64,000 nucleotides of DNA, from NCBI GenBank assembly GCA_963682025.1, contig OY821517.1, positions 337,020,144-337,084,143 of the forward strand, read 5' to 3'. Shown here piece after piece: positions 23,230-33,270 of the stretch. Source of the DNA: Cordilura impudica. Lineage: Eukaryota > Arthropoda > Insecta > Diptera > Scathophagidae. The notes under the pieces are model-generated. The model worked only from the letters and a program-made list of their open reading frames with translations, made no database searches and was not told where the DNA came from. Each line of letters opens with the position of its first letter. Within the stretch, counting starts at the first letter, position 1. The translations under genes were made by a program, and so were the position numbers.

Positions 23230-23916
23230 TACCGAATTAAATACAAAAAATCAACAATATGTAAAAAATAATAAGAAAGTACATTTTTTAATTCGGCTTC
23301 AATACAACAACAATTCTGTTGTCTTAACAGTAAATGTATGATCACAATAGAAAATGGTTAGCTGCTATTAAATTTATGTTGGTACAGTTAGTAAACTTTA
23401 GTTATTTATATAAAATTAAATAACTATTTATAGATAAAAAAAAAATTTTCAGATTTAATTTTTTTTTTTTTTTTTTGCAACACTTTAGATGTTTTTCTTT
23501 TAAGAACTCGAAATTTGATTTTATAGAAATATGGCCATATTACAATTATTTTCATTTGATAACATTTCCAATTTTCTTAACATAAAATATTTTGTATATA
23601 ATTTATCATGTTTTGATGAATTCAGGCTATTTGTTTTGGAGAATAACTCGCAGTTGAAAAACTTTTAGCAAGATAAATTTATTTCCTATCGAATTCGTTG
23701 CATGTTTGTTCTTTTATATAAATGTCAGATTCTAATATTTCTCCTGTAGGATCAGCGCAAATCTAACAAAGCTTAAGATAAGTTAATACAAAATTATTTC
23801 CCGTGGACTTGACAAACAAATTGCTAGGTCTTGCAACCTTTCCTTTAAAATATATATTATATATACAATATATTCTCTAACTCCCATGTTATTTGTTAGT
23901 AACACATTTAATTATA
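23230..23916. other. AT-rich spacer, no gene seen
   Basis: No frame or repeat terminus found. Confidence 0.4.
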
Positions 23917-24392
23917 CGAGCAGAGCCCAGAAATTCGAGTGGAAATTCCAGGAAATTTTATTTTTTCACTCAATTTTTTTCTTTCAAATAAAATTAATTA
24001 AGTATCATTCTAAATATTTTTTGAACACACACATGATATAGAAATGGGTTAGTAAATAAATAATTTTATAAGAGCCTAAAGGTATGTTAATCAATTTTAG
24101 CCCATTCACAATTCAACACAGGGCTTTTGGTATACAATTTTTTAAAACACATTAACAAATTTAATAACCAAACACACAGCGTTGTATAGTCTTATGTGTT
24201 TTATATATGTGTTAGTAGCAACTTCAAATGATTATTACTCCAAAAAAAAGTACCAGATGGTGCACATCTGTAAAGATGGTGCATATCTGCAAAGAAATAC
24301 CTTTCAAATGGTATATTTTTTGTCAAAATCGGTTGATAACTAAAACTGTAGAAGAGGTCGTTAGAAATCGCCTGGCCTTTTAATATTATAGA
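23917..24392 (-). mobile_element. H1 Helitron, long subfamily (476 bp)
   Basis: The 5' TC is at 24392-24391 (TATAATATTAAAAGGCC). The 3' end reads GGGCTCTGCTCG, a decayed form of CTAG. It carries the long-subfamily segment with AACACACACATGATATAG and a doubled GATGGTGCACATCTG. Downstream DNA at 24393 matches that downstream of the different H1 copy at 25463. Confidence 0.7.
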
Positions 24393-24858
24393 TGACGGAT
24401 AACTTGTGATTTGGATTTTATCAATTGATGTTTAGTTTTTTGTTTTGGAAAATGGCTTTAAGCATAATGTATATTTTCACAAAAAAGATATATTAACCTT
24501 ATAAAGCCTAAAAACTATATACAATTTTTTTGGATATCTTTTATAATATTTAATTTTGAAAATAATCGAAGTCCGCATAGACCGACATTATCTTCTTTCA
24601 GGTTTTTATTGAATTTTTTAAATTAAATCTATGTTTGTATTATCAAAATCAACATATTACAAGCTTAATCAAAAAAAATATATAACATTTTACTGATATA
24701 TTACTTTTTACGATCTCAAAACATCAGTTTGACTTTGGGCCAGCTGCGCTAAAAATGTATTACTCTTTAACCACTTATGAAGAACTCTGGGATCTCTCTC
24801 TAATAGTTTTCTACTCTACTAATAGGAAAATAATGGAATTTTTCAGATAGAATTAAAA
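24393..24858. repeat. Segmental duplication, copy 1
   Basis: TGACGGATAACTTGTGA, GGATTTTATCAATT, AAAATGGCTTTAA, CAGTTTGACTTTGGGCCAGC, AATGTATTACTCTTTAACC and TTTTTCAGATAGAATTAAAA all recur in the same order in 25464-25541 plus 26554-27014. The copies have diverged clearly. This copy lacks the 1 kb TIR element and so preserves its empty site (GCATAATGTATATTTTCAC). Confidence 0.75.
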
Positions 24859-25056
24859 AAAAAACTTTGTTGGAGTCACATTATTCACTCCATTATTCTT
24901 ATATGGTATAGAGATGTATACGTGCACTTCACGAAATAACTTAAATACACTTAAATTATGTTTTAATAGGTTAATAAGGTAAATTTTTTTTTCATAGAAA
25001 TGAGATCTGGATTTCTCGTGCAGCTATTGGGGTATGGTTTTGAAGATTATATTATA

Positions 25057-25463
25057 CTAGCAGATTCCAGCACTCGAAATTCAAGTGCAAATTCTAGGAA
25101 ATTTTATTTTTTTCATCTAATAAAGACCCTAAAGGTATGCTAAACATTTTTGGCATTTTCACAATTTAACACTTTTTAACTATCGATTATACGACCAATT
25201 TGACAATAATTATTGACAATTATTATTGCGAATGAAGAAAACAACCTCACAAACACATTAACAAATTTTATAAAGACACACATATCATTGTATAATTTTA
25301 TGTATGTGTTACTCCAAAAAATTTTAAAATTTTAAAATCTGTAAATCTTGTGGACAGCTAAAAACAAATACCTTTCAAATAAGATATGTTTGGTCAAAAT
25401 CGGCAGAAAACTGTACAAAAATCAGCGGTCACAAGAAATCGCCTTACCTATTAATATTATAGA
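25057..25463 (-). mobile_element. H1 Helitron, short subfamily (407 bp)
   Basis: 3' CTAG at 25060-25057, hairpin half CACTCGAAATTCAAGTG, 5' TC at 25463-25462. It abuts TGACGGATAACTTGTG, as does the long-subfamily copy ending at 24392. Confidence 0.78.
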
Positions 25464-25541
25464 TGACGGATAACTTGTGAAACGGATTTTATCAATTCAT
25501 GCTTATTTTTTTTTCTTTTAGAAAATGGCTTTAAACATAAT

Positions 25542-26553
25542 CAGCCCAATTACGAACATTCTCAAGGAATTTCGTTCTCACGGAAAATACTTTTCTCGAG
25601 AAAAAAATCATGCAATTATAAATTCTGCGTGAACAAAAAATTAATAAGTTCTTCATCGAAATTCGAAGCTAGTTGTTTTGCTTATTGACAATTAATTTTC
25701 TATTTTTTTGTGTGTACAAACGAAAATAAATCTACAATATTAATAGGCTAGGCAATTTCTTGTGACCCATGGTTTATTATACCGTTTTATCCGGATTTTG
25801 ACCAAACGTATATTATTTGAAAGGTATTTCTTTTTAGCCGTTTTGCAGATTTAAAGATTTTTAAATTGTTTCCTTTATTTTGAGTAAATTGCATTTAAAG
25901 TTGCTGCTAATACATACATAAACTTATACATATGGTATGTGTGTTTTATTAAATTTGTTAATGAGTTTGTTATCTTTATTCACAATAATAATAAACCATA
26001 AAAGTGTTGGTTTGTGAATTGGCTAAGTTGAAAAATAAAGCTTCCTAGAAATTGCACTCGAATTTCGAGTGCTGGAATCTGCTAGTTTATTTCAAAGAAA
26101 AATTAAATAGAAATGGAATAGCATAGTTATGATGCGAGCACTTGTGAAAGAAATTGGTGTTATAGAATAACAACAACGAAATAGCTAAAGGATTTTTAGA
26201 AGTCAATTGCGGGCTGAATCTATGGAAAACGCATTAAATGCCTGAATTGGCTTACATTAAAGTTAACAAAAGTTGAAGTTGTGCTTTATTTGTAGTCTTC
26301 AACCTACCAAAACAATACAATATTAATTATTTTTATATAAATTTTGTTTTATCAAAACACTTCATACATTTTTATGTAAACTCCCGCCTGTTTAGCAATG
26401 GAAATTTTTTGGGTGAAAAAACCAAATTCAAGTGCGTTGAGAATATCTACTTTTCTTCCATCGAATTTTGTTTGCGAATGAATTTTTATTCATAATAGGG
26501 GAAAAGGGAGAAGTGAGATATTTCATGCGGAATATTTGTTTAGAATTGGGCTG
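25542..26553. mobile_element. TIR DNA transposon holding an H1 Helitron
   Basis: Ends CAGCCCAATT (25542) and AATTGGGCTG (ends 26553) are perfect 10 bp inverted repeats; similarity beyond this is patchy. AAT flanks both sides (25539-25541, 26554-26556) and is single in the uninterrupted duplicate at about 24476, which gives a direct empty-site proof with a 3 bp duplication. Without the nested Helitron the element is about 657 bp. No transposase is visible; the superfamily is open because neither TIR nor duplication fits a canonical class. Confidence 0.75.
25731..26085 (+). mobile_element. H1 Helitron (355 bp), best preserved 3' end
   Basis: Starts TCTACAATATTAATAGGC after A and ends GGAATCTGCTAG before T. 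The hairpin CACTCGAATTTCGAGTG is perfect and ends 12 bases before CTAG. It lies within the TIR element 25542-26553. Confidence 0.88.
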
Positions 26554-27053
26554 AATGTATATTTTCACAGAAAGAATATTAACCTTATAAAGCCTACAAA
26601 TTATATCCAATTTTTTTTTTTTTTTATTTTAAAAATAATCGAACACTCGGTTTGGTTCGATGTTTTGATATTTATTTGGAGTTTTTTTTTTTTAATATAA
26701 TATAGGATAGAAAAATTTGATAAAATGTTGATAGACTGACTTTAACTTATTTTATTTTTTTAATTAAATCTATCTTTGTATTTCTAAAATTAATATGTTA
26801 CAATCTAGTTCCGAAATAATATATATAACATTTAAGTGATGTAAGGCGATACTAAAATTGCCAAGCATTCCATTAATTTTTAAGGTCTCAAAAAAATAGT
26901 TTGACTTTTGGCCGGCTGCTTTAACAATGTATTACTCTTTAACCTTTAAGGATCTTAATAGTTTTCTAATCTTATAATAGAAAAATTATGGAATTTTTCA
27001 GATAGAATTAAAAAAACATCGTTAGTTTTATAAAAAAGACAAAAAATATGAAA

Positions 27054-27411
27054 TCTATAATATTAATAGGCAAGGCGATTTCTTGTGACCGATGTAAGTT
27101 TCACAGTTTACCTCGATTTTGACAAAAAATTTATCATTTGAATGGTATTTCTTTTTTTAGCTGTTTTCCAGATTTACAAATTTTCATCGTCTGGAACATT
27201 TTTTTGGAGTTATGATCGTTTAAAATTGTTACTAACACATACATAAAATTATACAATGCTATGTGTGTGTTTATTAAATTTGTTAATGAGTTTGAGTTTG
27301 TTTTCTTCATTTAAAATGAGTTGAATTGTGAAGCATACCTTTAGGGTCTTAAATTAAAAAATAAATTTTCCTAGAATTTGCACTCGAATTTCGAGCGCTG
27401 GAATCTGCTAG
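27054..27411 (+). mobile_element. H1 Helitron (358 bp)
   Basis: Starts TCTATAATATTAATAGGCAA after A and ends GGAATCTGCTAG before T, hairpin CACTCGAATTTCGAGCG 12 bases upstream of CTAG. Internal TTTTTTGGAGTTATGATCG and ACATAAAATTATACAATGC are shared with the other copies. Confidence 0.88.
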
Positions 27412-28350
27412 TTATAATAAATACTGGTCAAAAATAAAAACAGTAATCTATAAATATTAATCGTATTATAATTTAAAGACTAAGTAACTGCATTAATATG
27501 GCATCCGTAGCCAATATTTGTTGTGATATAGAGCTTAAGTAACAGGTGAAGGGTACCAAATGTTCGACGCAATCGAATCGAATTTAACATTTGGTTTCTA
27601 TAATTTAATTGTTAGTTACGCATGTTTCTTTAAAGAAAATTACTTTTTGCTTTAAAAAAGGCATTTTCTTTAGAATCTAATAATTTCGAAAAATATTGAA
27701 TCTTGAATACTATTTATTTAGACTAATCATTTAGTGTTGCCAAGACAAATTCAAAAGAAAAAGATTTTGCGGAAAACGGAAAAATGAGGTCATGACCATA
27801 ACACCATTTGAACATTTAATATATATTATTATAATATAAAAATGTTGTCCAAAAAGATATTATCACCAGTAGAACTACCTTTTCTTACCCTCTCCCAGAT
27901 TATTTTAGTTATAAAGACTTCATTCTTTTTAGTCCTCCTAATACTTTTTTTTAATTTATGAGAATTTTTTTTCAAGTTTTTTTTTTTTGTAACAAAAGAA
28001 AGAAATCGATATGTGCTTGTAAGGTACTTTTGTTATTGTTATATTACCTTTCATAAGCTTTTCTTTTTTTACTCAATGCTTTATTTATTAACACTAAAAG
28101 GGTTTCCCGTTAACATGACTGACACACACTCATCCAAGACAGCGTGATGAAACAACAATAAAAATAAAACTGAAAATAAAGAAAACATGAAAAAACACAA
28201 ACAAAAAAAATTTATAGAAATGTAAGTATGAGAAAGAACGGTGCTTCTAAAGCTGTTCTTTTTTGACATTAGACAAACATTATACTGAGCATTTGTTTAC
28301 ACAAACGACTTAACAATTTTCTACATTTCTTTCACTTCTTAACAAAACAC
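27412..28350. other. Spacer upstream of a candidate promoter
   Basis: AT-rich, with a mildly complex stretch at 27500-27610. No frame has protein-like composition. Confidence 0.4.
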
Positions 28351-28353
28351 AGT

Positions 28354-28412
28354 TATATAAATAGGCTAAAGGAGCCGTACGAGGAGTTGGGTATGAAGTT
28401 TAGTTGGTGAGT
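28354..28412 (+). promoter_or_regulatory. Candidate TATA promoter and first exon with donor
   Basis: TATATAAATAGG at 28354-28365 is a strong TATA box. About 30 bases on a transcript start would fall near 28385. ATG at 28393 is followed by 14 coding bases and then GTGAGT (28407-28412), a consensus 5' splice site. A short first coding exon of this sort is common in insect genes. An acceptor-like TTTTCCATAG ends at 28504; joining 28406 to 28505 keeps a frame open to 28619 (42 residues), but that product is not recognisable. The sequence is richer in G/C than its surroundings. Confidence 0.35.
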
Positions 28413-28625
28413 GGACGTTTCAATGTTTTTTTTTATTTATTTTTGTTTTTGTTTTTGTTTTTTTTATATGCAAAACTATTAAATCTTTGGGTAATTTTCC
28501 ATAGCTACCACAGCTCTATTGTGGTTTTTCACAGTATTCATTCGTTTGTTGTTGTTTTTCACTTTTGCTCTAGCTCTGTTAGTTGTTTTTGTGGTAATAT
28601 TTTTTTTATGATTGTTTAAAAGTAG

Positions 28626-28816
28626 GAACGGTATCAAATGTTCGTTTGTCTATATACAAACAACAGCAACAACAACAACAACAGCAAGCCAAAGCTGCAG
28701 CTGCAGCAGCGATACCTACAAAAACACGGTCTCTATTTGGCGTCAAGCTGTCTGTGGCCAAATGCAAAAATAATAGAACAACAATACAACTTATATTTTT
28801 TTCTACCTTTATTGGT
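28626..28816 (+). CDS. Candidate internal exon with polyQ-polyA
   Basis: One frame is open from 28598 to 28834 and encodes nine glutamines, then AKAAAAAA and IPTKTRSLFGVKLSVAKCKN. It has no ATG before the glutamines, so if real it is an internal exon. AG dinucleotides at 28621-28625 follow a T-rich tract, and GTAAGT, the ideal donor, lies at 28817-28822. Base composition between 28680 and 28770 is clearly less AT-rich than the rest. CAG/CAA repeats also occur in untranslated fly DNA, and the next frame over a 60-codon Asn-rich reading is also open, so the call is tentative. Confidence 0.35.
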
Positions 28817-28834
28817 GTAAGTATTGGTGTATAG

Positions 28835-29490
28835 AAAAAATTGCATTTGTATGATATTTTTTTTTTTTTTTTGCTACTGCTGAGTGTCTCGGAGAAGTAA
28901 GTGGTGTAAATGATTAAAATTTAACAATTAGTAATTGCAATAAAAATATTAATTTCGTAAACTTGTATGTGTGTTTGTGTGTAAGTGTATTCGCAATTGT
29001 AAAAGTTTGAAAGGCAAATCTAAAAGAAACCGATCACGTGCAAATTGTCTGTTATAATTATACTTTTCAATATAAGCAATTACAATCGCTGGGTTATTTG
29101 CTATTTATTATTAAAGGTTATTATCTAGCAGGCTTTTTAAATATGCAACAATTTTTATTTATTTTTTTTTTAATAATAATTTCAATGGAATTCTTTGTTT
29201 CTCGTAAAATTATAAATTATTCATATAACATTTTAAAAACCATTTTATAATAGAATAACATTTAGATTGACTTATGTTAGTTGTACAAGTTATCAGATTT
29301 TTCCACATAAAAAGGTAAAACTTTAACAAATTTTTTTAGAATTTCCATAATCGGGGTTGTAGTTTATTGCAGAAAGAAATGCATAACAATTGTCAGCCAT
29401 GAAATTTATTATGTAATATATTTGTGAAATTCTTGAACAGGAACTACTTTAATTTAGTTTCGTAAACTACCTTAAATATTACTTACTTAT
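28835..29490. other. AT-rich stretch, intron-like
   Basis: Contains T tracts and a single CACGTG (29035). A 70-codon hydrophobic frame at 29038 lacks any recognisable feature and is likely chance. Confidence 0.4.
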
Positions 29491-30985
29491 CAAAAGGCAT
29501 TTTTAACAAAAGGTACTTTTTTAAGAAATGGTACTTTTTTAAGAAAATGTACTTTTTTAAGAAAAGGTACTTTTTTGAAAAGGTACTTTTTTTTAGAAAA
29601 TTTACTTTTTAAGAAAATATACTTTTTTTTAGAAAATTTACTTTTTTAAGAAAATATACTTTTTTTGAAAAGATACTTTTTTTTAGAAAATTTACTTTTT
29701 TAAAAAAGTGTAAAGGTACTTTTATGAAAAAATTGACTCTTAAGGAAATGAACTTTTTTAAGAAAAGGGTGCTTTTTGAGAAAATTGACTGCCTTAAGTA
29801 AATGAGCTTTTTTAATAAAAGGTACTTTTTTTTAAAAAAGGTACTTTTTTTGGAATAAGTACTTTTTAAGAAAATGTGCTTTTTTAAGAAAGTGTACTTT
29901 TTTAAGAAAAGGTTTTTTTTAAGAAAATGTACTTTTTTGAAGAAAATTTAATTTTTTAACGAAGTATAAATAGATCCTTTTTTATAAAATATTATTTTTT
30001 TAAGAAAATTTACTCTTTTAAGAAAATGAACTTTTTTAATAAATGGTACTTTTTAAAAAAAGTTACTTTTTTAAGAAAATATATTTTGTTTGAAAATGTA
30101 CTTTTTTAGAAAATTTACTTTTTTAAAAAAGTGTAAAAGGTACTTTTATGAAAAAATTGACTATTAAGGAAATGAACTTTTTTAAGAAAGTGTGCTTTTT
30201 GAGATAATTAACTGCCTTAAGTAAATGAGCTTTTTTAATAAAAGGTACTTTTTTAAGAAAAGGTACTTTTTTAAGAAAATGTACTTTTTTAAGAAAATTT
30301 ACTTTTTTAAGAAAATGTACTTTTTAAGAAAATGTACTTTTTTGAAGAAAATTTAATTTTTTAACGATAATAGATCATTTTTTATAAAATATTCTTTTTT
30401 AAGAAAATTTACTCTTTTAAGAAAATTAACTTTTTTAATAAATGGTACTTTTTAAAAAAAAGTTACTTTTTTAAGAATAGGTACTTTAAAAAAAAAAAGT
30501 AAGTTTTTAAGAAAATGTACTTTTTTAAGAAAATTGACTCATTTCAGAAAATTTAATTTTTAGGGAAATTTTAAGCGTCCTTTTTTAATAAAATGTTCTT
30601 TTTTAAGAAAATTAAGTCTTTTAAGAAAATGTACTTTTTAATACTTTTTAAGAAAAGACACTTCTTAAAGAAATGGTACTTTTTTAAAAAGGGTTAATTG
30701 TTTAAGAAAATTAACTTCTTTTAGGAAAGGTACTTTTGTAAGAACCGTTACTTTTTTAAGAAAATTTACTCTTAAGGAAAATTTACTTTTTTAAGAAAAG
30801 TTACTTTTTTAAGAAAATTTACTTTTTTAAGAAAATATAATTAAAAAAAAAAGTAAAAGGTATTTTTTAAAACAACGTACACTTTGAAGAAAGTTGACTC
30901 TTTTAAGAAAAAGGGACTTTTTAAGAAAAGTTACTTTCTTAAGACAAGGTACTTAAGAAAAGGTACTTTTTTTCCTTAAGCTTTT
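29491..30985 (+). repeat. GTAC minisatellite, block 2a (~20 bp unit)
   Basis: Same unit and orientation as block 1 (AAGGTACTTTTTTAAGAAAA), more homogeneous in places, for example 29510-29580 and 30240-30330. Larger sub-blocks are duplicated: the phrase AAAAAAGTGTAAAGGTACTT near 29702 and AAAAAAGTGTAAAAGGTACT near 30124 open two similar stretches of about 420 bases. Confidence 0.85.
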
Positions 30986-31104
30986 TTAAGAAATTGTTGC
31001 TAAATTAATATTTGCAACCACTATTATTTTAAATTAAGTATAATTTTTTGAATTGTAGGTAGTTAATATGGCGGACTATTTTTAAATATGTGATTCCCAC
31101 GAAA

Positions 31105-31284
31105 ATGAAAAGGTACACGACTGGTTTGCTTAGATTTCAATACAAGAATGATTTTGTTAAAAATTCAAAATGGATCCTTAAAGCTAACAATTCAAATTTC
31201 CCAAGGGTTTTGACATGTAGTGATGACAATTCAATATTAAAACTTATTATAGCCGAAAACTTAAATAAAAATACTAATACTTAA
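31105..31284 (+). CDS. Unrecognised 59-codon frame in a unique island
   Basis: A 400 bp non-repetitive island (31000-31400) sits between two GTAC minisatellite blocks. From ATG at 31105 it encodes 59 residues of balanced composition, including YTTGLLRFQYKNDFVKN and NFPRVLTCSDDN, then stops with TAA. Composition differs from the K/F/L-rich repeat translations around it. An acceptor-like TTTTGAATTGTAG lies upstream at 31060. It may be a fragment of a host exon or a decayed transposon gene; no family is recognised. Confidence 0.3.
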   Translation: MKRYTTGLLRFQYKNDFVKNSKWILKANNSNFPRVLTCSDDNSILKLIIAENLNKNTNT

Positions 31285-31394
31285 AGGAGTTAATTCATAA
31301 AATTCAAAAATATTAAAAAGAATATAAACTATAAACTAAGATGATGAAAAGATAATAATAAAATAATAAAATGCAAAAAAATTCTTGAAGTGAC

Positions 31395-31960
31395 TAAACA
31401 GGTACTTTCGTAAGAGAAGCTATTTTTTAAGAAAATATACATATAGAAAGGGTACTTTTTATAGAAAAGGAATATTTTTAACAAAAGGTACTTTTTTAAC
31501 AAACGGTACTTTTCTAAGAAAGAGAACTTTTTAAGAAAATTTACTTTTTACTTTTACTTTTTTAAAAACAAAAAAAGTATGTTTTTAAACTCTTTCCTTT
31601 AACTCATACTCTCTGCCTGTCTGTCGTGGGACAACACCATTCCCCCTATCTTAAAAAAGGTACTTTATTAAATAAATGTACTTTCTATGAAAGAATACTA
31701 TTTTTTTTATCAAAATATAGTGGTTTTTAGCAACAAAAAAAATACTTTTTTATAAAAAGTATTACTTTTTAGTAAAAAAAAAAAGTAGCAGAAAAGGTAC
31801 TTTTTAACAAAAAAAAATTAAATTTTTAATAAACAAGGTAATTTTTGTAAAAAAATCATTACTTTTTATGAAGAAAAAAAAAATACTTTTTGTAAAAATA
31901 AGTTAATTCTTATTAAAAAGCTACTTTTTTTTTTATAATAAGTTTTTATTTAATATTGTT
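31395..31960 (+). repeat. GTAC minisatellite, block 2b
   Basis: Continuation of block 2a after the unique island, with poorer units (AAGGTACTTTTTTAACAAAC) that grade into A/T runs. A 60 bp stretch of other sequence (CTCTCTGCCTGTCTGTCGTG, 31610) is embedded. Confidence 0.7.
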
Positions 31961-33067
31961 ACTTTTTTGAAAAAATTATTTTTTCAAAGAAATTTGACAT
32001 AAATTTGATATTAATTTTTCTGTTTATTGAAGTTTATACTCTCTACCAAAACTTGTTAGTTAATTTCTAATCTATACTATTATTAAAATGTTAATCACTT
32101 TTAAACACAAAATATATTTTGTAATGACTTTAACATTTTACCCGGCTTATTAACCACATTTTTGTTAACGAAAATGTAATGTTTGTAAAATCTGTCGTTA
32201 TCTACAAAATGGGCCATGTAAAATACGAGCATGTCCACATACAACTTGTTCCAGACATCATGTCATCTAATTGCAACCAACAATAACAATTATTTTAACC
32301 AACTAATGTGAAAATTGGCATCAATTAACAATTTGTTAATGTAGGAAGAACAGAACTTATAAATAATTTATAGGTGGGGGAAAAATTAATAAATATTATT
32401 TATTAGTAAATGACATGCAGAATGTAAAAAAAAATTGTGCATGTTGTATATGAACACATTATACATATTTTTTTAATGTTTTTATAATTTTGCGTGAACA
32501 AACCATGTTTTAGTTTCACAAATTGGCCATATTGTAGACTGTATCAGTGATTATAAATGTTAGCTTTCATGCACATACCTAAAAACACATTAAGCAGGTA
32601 TTTTTTTGTTAATTTTTATATATATATATTAATAAATAGTAATATTTTTGTTCAAAGCAACATATGAATTTATTTTGTAGAATAAAATCTATTAAAGAAA
32701 AGTGAATTCTAAGGCAGAGGTAAAAAGTAGAAAACACTTTCGTAAGAAAAAATTATCACCGGTTTTCACAGGTTTTTAGTTTGAAAAAGTCCCCTTATTT
32801 TATCATCCTCGTATAACTCAAAAAATTTTACTTTTCTAAATTTATCTCGAAATGCATATAAATAATAAAAAACAAATATATTTTTTTTTTTGTTTAAAAT
32901 ATTTTGAAATAATTTTTTATAATTTGAAAAATAAATATTTTTTTCCGGAACACGTGTATAATATTTCAAAAATAGAATACTTTCGGAAATTTTCCAAAAA
33001 TTCGGGATTGTCAAGGTCTAGTCGATTTGACTTGGAATTTCAGGTCGGCAACATGACTTTTGTATTT
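31961..33067. other. AT-rich spacer, no gene seen
   Basis: Slightly more complex at 32150-32300. Overlapping frames at 32766 and 32852 on opposite strands are low-complexity and not credible. Confidence 0.4.
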
Positions 33068-33270
33068 AAAACAAGTAAAAAAAAATTGTCTATACCGACT
33101 ATATGATACCCATGATACCATGGGTTTAGAGACTCTGTCTATTAGGTCCAACTAATTAGATATAGAAAATAACCATATACTAAATTTACGGGGTATTATT
33201 TATTTTTTTGCCTTCGGATGCTATATCTATATGGGGACTAGGTTGAAAAATGGGCCGATCCTAACTATAT
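33068..33270 (-). mobile_element. Family B repeat, 3' end only
   Basis: AAACAAGTAAAAAAAAATTG, CTATACCGACTATATGATAC, TATATGGGGACTAGGTTG and AAAAATGGGCCGATCCTAAC match the family B 3' part in reverse. The match stops abruptly where the TTAATTA array begins, and the remainder is not present on the far side of the array. Confidence 0.75.

Larger units (their letters stand above)
25464..27014. repeat. Segmental duplication, copy 2, opened by a transposon
   Basis: The two outer parts, 25464-25541 and 26554-27014, correspond to copy 1 (24393-24858). The 1,012 bp between them is a TIR element absent from copy 1. The last shared phrase is TTTTTCAGATAGAATTAAAA. Confidence 0.75.

Noticed and set aside
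28404..28619. 71-codon hydrophobic frame as a membrane protein
   Set aside because: Its first half is a T-tract translation (FYLFLFLFLFF) that looks like an intronic polypyrimidine tract just upstream of an acceptor.
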